NCBI GenBank assembly: GCA_016793565.1
Contig: JAEUMA010000480.1
Coordinates: 1 to 11,702 of the forward strand
Direction: 5' to 3'
Length of the DNA stretch: 11,702 nucleotides
From: Rhizobiaceae bacterium
Lineage (GTDB): Bacteria > Pseudomonadota > Alphaproteobacteria > Rhizobiales > Rhizobiaceae
Shown: piece after piece, positions 1 to 5,738 of the stretch
How the letters are laid out: every line of letters begins with the position of its first letter
Numbering within the stretch: the stretch's first letter is position 1
Translations under genes and position numbers: made by a program
Notes under the pieces: generated by a model
Told to the model about the DNA's origin: nothing
The model's database searches: none
The model's input: only the letters and a program-made list of their open reading frames with translations

Positions 1-1
1 C

Positions 2-103
2 CTCGCCTCCGAATTGCGCGCCTTCCTGATCGAGTCGGTATCGAAGACCGGCGGCCATCTATCCTCCAACCTCGGCACCGTCGAGCTGACGATCGCGCTG
101 CAC
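2..103 (+). other. Fragment resembling the N-terminus of 1-deoxy-D-xylulose-5-phosphate synthase (probable chimera)
   Basis: The frame open from the left edge encodes about 34 residues containing SKTGGHLSSNLGTVELTIALH. This matches the conserved N-terminal region of DXS, the thiamine-diphosphate enzyme that starts the non-mevalonate isoprenoid pathway. Known DXS proteins continue after ALH with a (K/R)VFD-type segment. Here the frame passes instead into ribosomal protein L9 sequence. The spelling SKTGGHLSSNLG is closer to Firmicutes-type DXS than to the SVTGGHLGAGLG form usual in alphaproteobacteria; that comparison is from memory. Nothing else of dxs is present, so this is not a working gene. 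A contig-end assembly or library chimera is the likeliest explanation, and a real rearrangement is less likely. Confidence 0.7.
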
Positions 104-277
104 CCGGAGGTGGAGGTCGCCATCACCCTCAACATCGCCCGCACCGCGGACGAGGCCGAGCGCCAGGCAAAGGGCGAGACGCTCACCACGGCCGAGGCGA
201 TCTACGGCGACGACATCAACGAGAATGCACGGCCGGACAACTTCTTCGACCCCAACGAAGAGTCCGAGGAAGGCTGA
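98..277 (+). CDS. rplI: 50S ribosomal protein L9, C-terminal part only
   Basis: About 59 codons ending in TGA encode the end of the C-terminal rRNA-binding domain of L9 (LHPEVEVAITLNIARTADEA) plus an acidic tail (DDINENARPDNFFDPNEESEEG). L9 bridges the L1-stalk base of the large ribosomal subunit. Rhizobiales L9 proteins are close to 190 residues and carry a similar acidic extension, so roughly the first two thirds are missing. The cause is the abrupt join to DXS-like sequence at CTGCAC (98-103), not a normal start. The gene converges on glnII and ends 22 nt before the shared terminator. Identity is fairly certain; whether the true chromosome has an intact rplI here cannot be told from this window. 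Confidence 0.8.
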   Translation: MHPEVEVAITLNIARTADEAERQAKGETLTTAEAIYGDDINENARPDNFFDPNEESEEG

Positions 278-299
278 TCGCCTCACCGGCTTGCCGCAG

Positions 300-338
300 A
301 AAAAAGCCCCGGCCGCTTGAGCGGCCGGGGCTTTTTTT
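300..338. terminator. Bidirectional rho-independent terminator between rplI and glnII
   Basis: A perfect 11-bp GC stem, GCCCCGGCCGC (306-316) with GCGGCCGGGGC (321-331), closes a TTGA loop. It is flanked by six A on the left (300-305) and seven T on the right (332-338). Either strand therefore gives a hairpin followed by a U-run, so it can stop the plus-strand rplI transcript and the convergent minus-strand glnII transcript. Confidence 0.93.
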
Positions 339-367
339 GCGCGGTTGGCTGCGCGGTGCCGCTTGGA

Positions 368-1408
368 TCAGGCGGCGGCCTTCTTCTCGGCGCCGGTAGG
401 CACTTCCGAGATAGTCTTCAGTACCTGCGAGGCGATCTGGTAGGGGTCGCCCTGCGAGTTCGGGCGGCGATCCTCGAGATAGCCCTTGTAGCCATTGCGC
501 ACGAAGGAGTGCGGAACGCGGATCGAAGCCCCGCGATCAGCCACGCCGTAGCTGAACTTGTTCCAGGGCGCGGTTTCGTGCTTGCCGGTCAGGCGCTTGT
601 CATTGTCCGGGCCGTAGACGGCGATATGGTCCATCAGGTTCTTGTCGAACGCCGCCATCAGCGCCTCGAAATACTCCTTGCCGCCCACTTCGCGCAGATA
701 TTTGGTCGAGAAATTGCAGTGCATGCCCGAGCCGTTCCAGTCTGTGTCGCCCAGCGGCTTGCAGTGGAACTCGATGTCGATGCCGTACTTCTCGCACAGG
801 CGCAGCAGAAGATAGCGCGCCATCCAGATCTGGTCGGCGGCCTTCTTGGAGCCCTTGCCGAAAATCTGGAATTCCCACTGGCCCTTAGCCACCTCGGCGT
901 TAATGCCTTCATGGTTGATGCCGGCCTCTAGGCAGAGGTCGAGATGTTCCTCGACCAGCTGGCGAGCGATGTCGCCAACGTTCTTGTAGCCGACGCCGGT
1001 GTAGTACGGGCCCTGCGGCGCAGGGTAGCCCGACTCGGGAAAGCCTAGCGGACGGCCGTCCTTATAGAAGAAATATTCCTGCTCGAAGCCGAACCAGGCG
1101 TCCTCATCATCGAGGATGGTGGCACGCTTGTTGGTCGAATGCGGGGTGACACCGTCCGGCATCATGACCTCGCACATCACCAGCGCGCCATTGGTACGAG
1201 CCGGGTCCGGATACACGGCCACGGGCTTCAGCACGCAGTCGGACGAGTGCCCCTCTGCCTGCTGCGTCGATGAGCCATCGAAGCCCCATAGCGGCAGCTG
1301 CTCAAGGGTTGGGAACTCGGCAAATTCCTTGATCTGGGTCTTGCCCCGCAGGTTCGTGGTCGGGGTATAGCCATCGAGCCAGATGTACTCGAGCTTGTAC
1401 TTCGTCAT
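368..1408 (-). CDS. glnII: Glutamine synthetase type II (GSII)
   Basis: This cytoplasmic enzyme makes glutamine from glutamate, ammonia and ATP. The 346-residue protein is the eukaryote-like GSII of rhizobia, Frankia and Streptomyces, much shorter than the ~470-residue GSI. Visible motifs are WGFDGSST (41-48), the metal/substrate segment FGFEQEYFF (106-114), NHEGINAEVAKGQWEFQI (165-182), GDTDWNGSGMHCNFST (220-235), the ATP/glutamate segment HETAPWNKFSYGVADRGAS (277-295) and EDRRPNSQGDPY (312-323). The GSI adenylylation loop is absent, so control by GlnE is not expected. The ATG is preceded by GAGAGG five bases upstream. A sigma-54 promoter lies about 85 bp upstream and gstI is divergent, which together predict NtrC-driven expression under nitrogen limitation and translational inhibition by GstI. 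All key motifs are intact. Confidence 0.97.
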   Translation of the reverse strand: MTKYKLEYIWLDGYTPTTNLRGKTQIKEFAEFPTLEQLPLWGFDGSSTQQAEGHSSDCVLKPVAVYPDPARTNGALVMCEVMMPDGVTPHSTNKRATILDDEDAWFGFEQEYFFYKDGRPLGFPESGYPAPQGPYYTGVGYKNVGDIARQLVEEHLDLCLEAGINHEGINAEVAKGQWEFQIFGKGSKKAADQIWMARYLLLRLCEKYGIDIEFHCKPLGDTDWNGSGMHCNFSTKYLREVGGKEYFEALMAAFDKNLMDHIAVYGPDNDKRLTGKHETAPWNKFSYGVADRGASIRVPHSFVRNGYKGYLEDRRPNSQGDPYQIASQVLKTISEVPTGAEKKAAA

Positions 1409-1458
1409 TCTAACCTCTCACAGTCGTGCGCATGCTTGGGAACGCGCAAGGAGTTGGC

Positions 1459-1473
1459 CGGCCGAGATGGCCG
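1459..1473 (-). promoter_or_regulatory. Short hairpin in the glnII mRNA leader
   Basis: CGGCC (1459-1463) and GGCCG (1469-1473) are perfect inverted repeats around a 5-nt loop. With the start predicted from the sigma-54 promoter (about 1482), the hairpin falls at roughly +9 to +23 of a ~74-nt glnII leader. In R. leguminosarum GstI acts on translation of glnII mRNA, so leader structure is a reasonable candidate target. That link is inference, and a 5-bp stem in GC-rich DNA can arise by chance. Confidence 0.3.
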
Positions 1474-1493
1474 ATCGTTCCGACGGTTAACAA

Positions 1494-1509
1494 GCAATGA
1501 GCGTGCCAG
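1494..1509 (-). promoter_or_regulatory. Sigma-54 (RpoN) promoter of glnII
   Basis: Read on the minus strand the sequence is CTGGCAC-GCTCA-TTGC. It carries the -24 GG and -12 GC elements with the exact 5-bp spacing of the TGGCAC-N5-TTGC consensus. The invariant GG falls at 1506-1507 and the GC at 1494-1495. The start is predicted near 1481-1482, leaving a leader of about 74 nt before the glnII ATG. Sigma-54 promoters need an enhancer-binding activator, and for glnII in rhizobia this is NtrC. The match, spacing and gene context make this a strong call. Confidence 0.9.
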
Positions 1510-1623
1510 ACGCGGACGGGGCAGGATCTGCCTGGTTTTGCTGGAGAGCGGGCCATCGCCTGCGAGTTACGCAGATTGGCATGCCGACTAATCAATCAGC
1601 ACGATGCCGAAATATTAGGCTAT

Positions 1624-1651
1624 CGGTGCGACGTGCGCGGCAGTCGCACCG
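1624..1651. promoter_or_regulatory. Perfect inverted repeat upstream of glnII, candidate activator-binding site
   Basis: CGGTGCGAC (1624-1632) and GTCGCACCG (1643-1651) are perfect 9-bp inverted repeats separated by 10 bp. The centre is about 155 bp upstream of the predicted glnII start, a normal place for an enhancer, and about 130 bp upstream of the predicted gstI start. The arms contain GTGC and GCAC, the half-site words of NtrC boxes, but in outward order and not as the usual GCAC-N7-GTGC. It could be a variant NtrC site or a site for another dimeric regulator. Confidence 0.45.
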
Positions 1652-1733
1652 GCGCAAAGCAAGCGCGCGAACGATTTTACCAGCTGGCAGATGAAGCAGC
1701 ACGTACACAGATAGCTTAATAAATAGGCATAAA

Positions 1734-1762
1734 CTGACTTTTTGATAGGCATATTGCATAAT
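1734..1762 (+). promoter_or_regulatory. Candidate sigma-70 promoter of gstI
   Basis: CTGACT (1734-1739) resembles the -35 box with two mismatches and CATAAT (1757-1762) the -10 box with one. The spacer is an ideal 17 bp, and the region is conspicuously AT-rich for this genome. The start would be near 1769, about 65 nt before the favoured gstI ATG. The call is by pattern only. Confidence 0.45.
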
Positions 1763-1807
1763 TCACTTGCAAAGCCGCGGCGAAACCATACCTGTAAATG
1801 CAAGTGA
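1763..1807 (+). repeat. 9-bp inverted repeat in the gstI leader
   Basis: TCACTTGCA (1763-1771) and TGCAAGTGA (1799-1807) are exact reverse complements separated by 27 nt. The repeat spans the predicted gstI start and ends 26 nt before the favoured ATG. It could be an operator read as two half-sites. If transcription starts slightly upstream of the prediction it could also form a leader stem-loop. No function can be assigned from sequence. Confidence 0.4.
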
Positions 1808-1833
1808 CTGAGAATGAATCGAGGGCACCGACG

Positions 1834-2028
1834 ATGAGCATGGGCATGCACACCGACACCGCTCAGATCCTGGCATTTCCGAAGCGCACGCGCAGCGAGT
1901 CGTCCGTCTTCGGTAAGCAGAACACCAATGTGGTCAATCTGTCGCTGCACCGTCTGCCGATGGCTTCGATAGGCGACGGCTGGTACCATGACGAGGCAAT
2001 CAGCGAGCAGCGCGATAATCAGAGCTGA
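1834..2028 (+). CDS. gstI: GstI-like glutamine synthetase II translation inhibitor (DUF2735 family)
   Basis: This small protein of 64 residues has the family pattern of an N-terminal AQILAFPKRTR segment and a C-terminal WYHDEAI segment, joined by a poorly conserved middle. In R. leguminosarum the 63-residue GstI is divergent from glnII and blocks translation of glnII mRNA under nitrogen sufficiency. Position, orientation, size and motifs all agree here. I chose the ATG at 1834 because GAGGG lies about eight bases upstream and the length fits. The in-frame ATG at 1798 has no evident ribosome binding site, and the ATGs at 1840 and 1846 are possible alternatives. The product is probably cytoplasmic, with no signal peptide or membrane segment. 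The gene converges on the ATP12 gene 41 bp downstream, and no clear terminator is visible between them. Confidence 0.83.
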   Translation: MSMGMHTDTAQILAFPKRTRSESSVFGKQNTNVVNLSLHRLPMASIGDGWYHDEAISEQRDNQS

Positions 2029-2069
2029 CGCGACGGGGGGATTCCTGCCGCTTACCGGCTCGTCGCCCA

Positions 2070-2867
2070 CTACTCCTGCTTGCTCTCGAGCCTGAGCGCC
2101 CTCAGCAGACGAGAAGCTCCGATCATGTCGCGATGACGGTTGAAGCGCCGCTGGGCGGCCTCCGCGTCGAGACCCCACTGTTCGGCATTCCAGTCTTCGT
2201 CGATGTGGGCCGCCAACCATGCGGCTTCTTCGGTGACGGCGCCGGCGTCTACGGCGATCGCCAGCAGCGATGATCCCATCAGCGTCGTCATGACATGCAG
2301 TGCGGCCAGTCGCAGCGGGCTTGCGTCGCGCAGGTGAATGCCGAGCGCCCCGATCGACTCACGCGGCTGTTCCACATGCATCACGCCTTCCGCGAGGAAG
2401 AAGCGTGCACCGAGGGCGCTCCTGACCCAGTCGAGCACCGGATCCCATGCGGCTTCCTGCCGCTCGACCAGACGCTGCGGCGACGCCGCACGGTAGCAGA
2501 GCAGATCCGATGACGCATATCGCAGGATGTCTTCCAGAGCAGCCTGCGGATCGGTCGATACGCCGTCGATGGCCGTGTTCACCAGCCGGTAGACGGGCAT
2601 GGTCGACGGTTCGAAGAACTCACCCTGCGCTTCGAACTCGTCGGCGACCAGCCGCGCCGCCGGCGCTGTCGGCAACAGCATCACGCTCTTCGATGGCGTC
2701 CGCACGTGCCGCCCGTCCAGCAGAATAGCGAAGCCACCCGCCTCCTCGGAGACTGCCACTTCTTCGTAGAACCGCTTAATACGCGTCGGCTGCATCTGCT
2801 GCTGCGCGCGGCGCACGGGGTCGGCCTCGGAAAGCCCGGCCTCCATGTCTTCAAGAAGGTTGCGCAT
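2070..2867 (-). CDS. ATP12-family F1-ATPase assembly chaperone
   Basis: The 265-residue product belongs to the ATP12 family, whose mitochondrial member binds the F1 alpha subunit and aids assembly of ATP synthase. Alphaproteobacterial homologues are presumed to do the same. Visible signs are RIKRFYEEVAVSEE (29-42), DGRHVRTPSK (51-60), YRLVNTAIDG (93-102), YASSDLLCYRA (117-127), RQEAAWDPVLDW (136-147) and HIDEDWNAEQWGLDAEAA (221-238). An upstream in-frame start at 2915 exists, but the ATG at 2867 has AGGAG eight bases upstream and gives the usual N-terminus (MRNLLEDMEAG). This start lies inside the end of the transporter gene, a 17-nt overlap that suggests translational coupling. It appears to be the last gene of the minus-strand train. 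No organelle-type targeting sequence is seen or expected. Confidence 0.92.
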   Translation of the reverse strand: MRNLLEDMEAGLSEADPVRRAQQQMQPTRIKRFYEEVAVSEEAGGFAILLDGRHVRTPSKSVMLLPTAPAARLVADEFEAQGEFFEPSTMPVYRLVNTAIDGVSTDPQAALEDILRYASSDLLCYRAASPQRLVERQEAAWDPVLDWVRSALGARFFLAEGVMHVEQPRESIGALGIHLRDASPLRLAALHVMTTLMGSSLLAIAVDAGAVTEEAAWLAAHIDEDWNAEQWGLDAEAAQRRFNRHRDMIGASRLLRALRLESKQE

Positions 2868-3792
2868 CGGCTTGGCTCCTCTTGCTTTGCTGCGACGGGC
2901 GGTTGACCAGCACAAGTCCGGCCACCACCAGCAAAAGCGCGATCACGATCCGAATGGTCAGCGGCTCCGACAGCAGCAGCGCCGCACACATCACACCGAA
3001 AATCGGCGTGAGAAAGGTGAAGCTGGTGAGGCCGGCAGCCGGGTACCGACCGATCATCCAGAACCACAGGATATAGGTGAAACAGACGATGTAGAGGGCC
3101 TGGAAGGCGAGCGCGCCGGTCGCCAGCCAGGATGCCTCGCGCAGCACCGGACCGCCCAACGGCAGCAGCGGCAAGGTGACGACGCTGGCGACGCCGAGCT
3201 GGTAGAGCAGCAGCTTTTCCGGCGGCACCTCGGTCAGACGGCTCGACTTGATGACGATGGTCGTTGCCGCCCACAGCGCGCCGCCGCCGAGACTCAGCAG
3301 GTCGCCGATCCAGGCACCCGGCCCGGGAAGGCTGAGTTGATCGGAAAGGACCAGGGCCACGCCCGCGAACGCAAGCAGAAGACCGAGGAACTTGACGACC
3401 GTGATGCGCTCGCCGAGCATGAAATGCGCGGCGATCAATACGAAGAACGGCATGGTGTTGAGAAGCAGCGTATTGCGCGCGACCGAGGTGTAGTCGAGCC
3501 CGACATAAATGAAGACGAACTCCAGGCTGAACAGCACGCCGACCAGAAGCCCTGCGCGCAGCGTCCCGTCTCTCCGAAACAGATCAATGCCGCGCCACCG
3601 GCACCAGGCCAGCACGATAACGCCGCTGATGACCGAGCGCGCGAAGGACAGGAAGAGCGGGCTGTAGCCGGAACTGCCGAGCTTGGCAGCCACCCCGTGC
3701 ACGCCCCACGACAGGGTGAGAAGCAGCATGATGGCGACGGCCGGCAGGTCGATGGAGTCGCGCTGCTCGACGGCGTGAACCGTGCTGCTCAC
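2851..3792 (-). CDS. EamA/DMT-superfamily inner-membrane transporter
   Basis: This hydrophobic protein of 313 residues has about ten predicted transmembrane helices in two EamA repeats of five. The first covers roughly residues 17-150 (AIMLLLTLSWGVHGVAAKLG at the start) and the second about 160-298. A short basic, hydrophilic tail follows (RPSQQSKRSQAD). Members export small metabolites such as amino acids, but the substrate cannot be read from sequence. The GTG start overlaps the TGA stop of the RluA gene by 4 nt (GTGA). A GGGGGAGG sequence lies just upstream, so the two genes are probably co-translated. The 3' end overlaps the ATP12 gene by 17 nt. No functional link to pseudouridine synthesis or ATP synthase assembly is apparent beyond shared transcription. 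Confidence 0.9.
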   Translation of the reverse strand: MSSTVHAVEQRDSIDLPAVAIMLLLTLSWGVHGVAAKLGSSGYSPLFLSFARSVISGVIVLAWCRWRGIDLFRRDGTLRAGLLVGVLFSLEFVFIYVGLDYTSVARNTLLLNTMPFFVLIAAHFMLGERITVVKFLGLLLAFAGVALVLSDQLSLPGPGAWIGDLLSLGGGALWAATTIVIKSSRLTEVPPEKLLLYQLGVASVVTLPLLPLGGPVLREASWLATGALAFQALYIVCFTYILWFWMIGRYPAAGLTSFTFLTPIFGVMCAALLLSEPLTIRIVIALLLVVAGLVLVNRPSQQSKRSQADAQPS

Positions 3793-4775
3793 TCCTCCTC
3801 CCCCGCATCCGCCTCATTGAAGCCGAGCAGGTTCCAGCTCTGGCGCATATGCGGCGGCAGCGGGGCCGTCACGTCGATCGTTCCCTTGTCCGGATGCGGC
3901 AACACGATGCGGCGTGCGTGCAGGTGCAGCCGGTTTTGGATGCCGCCCGGAAACTCCCAATTGGTATCGGCCTCGAAATACTTCGGATCGCCGATGATGG
4001 GGCAGCCGATGGAGGCGGCGTGCACGCGCAACTGATGGGTGCGCCCCGTATGCGGCTCCAGTTCGAGCCATGAGAGGGTCTGCGCGGCCTGCTCGACGAC
4101 ACGGTAGTAGGAGACCGCGTGGTCGGCCCCCTCCTCGCCATGGCGCGCTACGCGCACCTTGTCGCCGTCGGGCGTCTGTTCCTTCACCAGCCAGCTCGAA
4201 ATCTTGTCCTCGCGCTTCTTCGGCACGCCCTTGACCAGCGCCCAATAGGTCTTCTTGGCGTCGCGGCCGCGAAAAGCTTCCGCGAGCTTCATGGCGGCGA
4301 GCCGCGTGCGCGCCACTACCAGAACGCCGGAGGTGTCGCGGTCGAGGCGATGCACCAGGCGAGGCTTCTCGCCCTTCTTGTTGCGCCAGGCCTCAAGCAT
4401 GTCGTCCACGTGGCGGGCGACACCGGAACCGCCCTGAACCGCAAGCCCTGAAGGCTTGTTGAACACGAAGACCTTCGGGTCTTCGTAGAGCAGCATCTGT
4501 GACAGCAATTCCGCATCGCCCTGCCCGCGCATCGTGCGCGGCGTCAGCGCCTCCTCGCCCTTGCGGTCGACGCCCAGGGGCGGAATGCGGACCATCTGGC
4601 CCAGCTCGACGCGGGTGTCGGCCTTGGCCCGGCCGCCATCGACACGGATCTGGCCGGAGCGCAGCAGTTTCTGGAGGTGGCCGAAGCCAAGACCCGGATA
4701 ATGCGACTTGAACCAGCGGTCGAGCCGCATGCCCGCCTCGCCGGCCTCCACCTTGATCTGTTCGACGCCCGCCAT
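3789..4775 (-). CDS. RluA-family 23S rRNA pseudouridine synthase (RluC-like)
   Basis: The 328-residue product isomerises uridine to pseudouridine in RNA. It has an N-terminal S4 RNA-binding domain (about 16-65, starting MRLDRWFKSHYPGL) and a catalytic domain from about residue 98. Motif II is HRLDRDTSGVLVVAR (142-156) with the catalytic aspartate at D145. The motif PHTGRTHQLRVHAASIGCPI (241-260) and GDPKYF (262-267) are also intact. The S4 domain and length fit RluC/RluD better than RluA itself. RluC modifies helix 71 and nearby positions of 23S rRNA, but the exact targets here are inference. The gene follows crcB by 37 nt and overlaps the transporter start by 4 nt. Confidence 0.93.
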   Translation of the reverse strand: MAGVEQIKVEAGEAGMRLDRWFKSHYPGLGFGHLQKLLRSGQIRVDGGRAKADTRVELGQMVRIPPLGVDRKGEEALTPRTMRGQGDAELLSQMLLYEDPKVFVFNKPSGLAVQGGSGVARHVDDMLEAWRNKKGEKPRLVHRLDRDTSGVLVVARTRLAAMKLAEAFRGRDAKKTYWALVKGVPKKREDKISSWLVKEQTPDGDKVRVARHGEEGADHAVSYYRVVEQAAQTLSWLELEPHTGRTHQLRVHAASIGCPIIGDPKYFEADTNWEFPGGIQNRLHLHARRIVLPHPDKGTIDVTAPLPPHMRQSWNLLGFNEADAGEEE

Positions 4776-4812
4776 CTTTCACCGTCTTTCCGATCTGGAG
4801 CGGCCAATAGCA

Positions 4813-5190
4813 TCAGCCCAGGCTTCGGACGAGCCACATTCCTGCGAACAGCGCCAGGATCGACAGGATCACGCTGCCTACCGCATAGAGGATTGCCGGC
4901 GCCACCGCGCCGCGCTCCCACAACACGGCGAAATCCAGCGAGAATGCCGAGAAGGTCGTGAAGCCGCCCAGAATACCGGTCGCCACGAACAGGCGCAGTT
5001 CGTTGGAACCTCCATAGCGCCGTACCAGAGTCTCCACGAACACGCCCATGGCGAGCGAACCGGCGACGTTGATGGCCATCGTGCCCCACGGAAAACCTGC
5101 CCCGAAGAGCCGCATCGCCGCCAAATTGGTCAGGTGCCGGAGCGAGGCGCCTATCGCGCCGCCGACGGCGACGAGAAGCAAATGAAACAT
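4813..5190 (-). CDS. crcB: Fluoride channel CrcB/FluC
   Basis: This 125-residue inner-membrane protein has four predicted helices and works as a dual-topology dimer that lets fluoride leave the cell. Conserved features are GAIGASLRH (11-19), the asparagine of INVAGS (N41), and the channel signature GGFTTFSAFS (75-84) with its phenylalanines. I placed the start at the ATG at 5190, which gives the typical MFHLLLVAVGG N-terminus and normal family length. Reading further upstream would add an arginine-rich, non-family stretch. The ribosome binding site is weak (GGCGG close to the ATG). The gene lies between the broken HNH gene and the RluA gene on the same strand. No fluoride riboswitch is recognisable upstream. 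Confidence 0.94.
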   Translation of the reverse strand: MFHLLLVAVGGAIGASLRHLTNLAAMRLFGAGFPWGTMAINVAGSLAMGVFVETLVRRYGGSNELRLFVATGILGGFTTFSAFSLDFAVLWERGAVAPAILYAVGSVILSILALFAGMWLVRSLG

Positions 5191-5239
5191 ACCGCCGATC
5201 TGTGGTGGCTCCGGCCCCGCGGTCAAGAGGCGCCGCGGC

Positions 5240-5614
5240 TCATTTGCTGGGCCAGTCCTCCTTCGTCGAACGTGCTTGCGCGACAGCCGCAAGCGCCATC
5301 GCTAGCCAAAGGTCGCGCAAGCTCCACCGATTGGGTCTTTGCGGCGTGCGGGTCTGCGCGAAGTGGGCGCTGTTCAGAAAATCCGCCAGCGCGTGTACGC
5401 CTTTGGCCTGGTTGCAGGACTGACAGGCGGGGATCGTCAAGCCTGCGCTTTTGTGTTTCCGGGATACGACGTGATCGTGGGTAGCCTTGCGGACGGTCTT
5501 GCCGGATGGTTCTTCTGCGATAGCGATGCCACAATAGGCACACCAGTTGCGGCGATGGTCTCACCACCATTCCTGGCCTTGTATGGCAATCAGCATCGGT
5601 AATGCCTTCGACAT
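5240..5614 (-). pseudogene. HNH endonuclease-like gene interrupted by one in-frame TGA
   Basis: Read straight through, this frame gives a ~124-residue HNH-type nuclease-like protein. Signs are WCAYCG (24-29, first zinc CxxC), THDHVVSRKH (45-54, the HxH core) and IPACQSCNQAKG (61-72, second CxxC plus the asparagine). A helical C-terminus with SLRDLWLAMALAAV follows. The start at 5614 has a strong GGAGGGG four bases upstream. Codon 18 (5561-5563) is TGA, between QGQEWW and DHRRNW, and the frame is otherwise uninterrupted. No ATG, GTG or TTG lies between the stop and the first CxxC. The next start (TTG at 5440) would give 66 residues without the first CxxC or the HxH. The simplest reading is a recent nonsense mutation (CGA or TGG to TGA) or a sequencing error. 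The native role is not known. Confidence 0.72.
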
Positions 5615-5738
5615 CTGGCCCCTCCATGCCTCCACCATGACGGCAAAAGGCTGGAATTCTACTAAATCTACGGTTGCAATTTTTGCCGATGAATTCAGGT
5701 ATCGGTTGGGCTGACAGCGCCACGCGCGCCGGCGGATC

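Noticed and set aside
317..931. Open frame on the plus strand opposite glnII
   Set aside because: It is antisense to a fully conserved glutamine synthetase, begins within the terminator and shows no recognisable motif.
2029..2069. Terminator between convergent gstI and the ATP12 gene
   Set aside because: The 41-bp gap has a G-run but no stem with a T-run on either strand.
2845..4035. Long open frame on the plus strand opposite the transporter and RluA genes
   Set aside because: Its translation is Q/H/R/E-rich with no family pattern, and it is antisense to two well-recognised genes. High GC often leaves such frames open.
3849..4451. Plus-strand frames opposite the RluA gene
   Set aside because: They are antisense to intact pseudouridine synthase motifs, lack ribosome binding sites and resemble no family.
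5191..5239. Fluoride riboswitch upstream of crcB
   Set aside because: The short spacer shows none of the conserved crcB-motif elements, and the weak leader follows directly on the broken HNH gene.
5561..5563. TGA in the HNH gene as a selenocysteine codon
   Set aside because: HNH nucleases have no known selenocysteine at this place, the position is not a metal ligand, and no clear SECIS-like hairpin follows. Mutation or sequencing error is simpler.
5223..5723. 166-codon minus-strand frame across the HNH pseudogene
   Set aside because: The adjacent frame carries the CxxC, HxH and CNQAKG motifs and the good ribosome binding site. This frame encodes arginine-rich sequence without family character.
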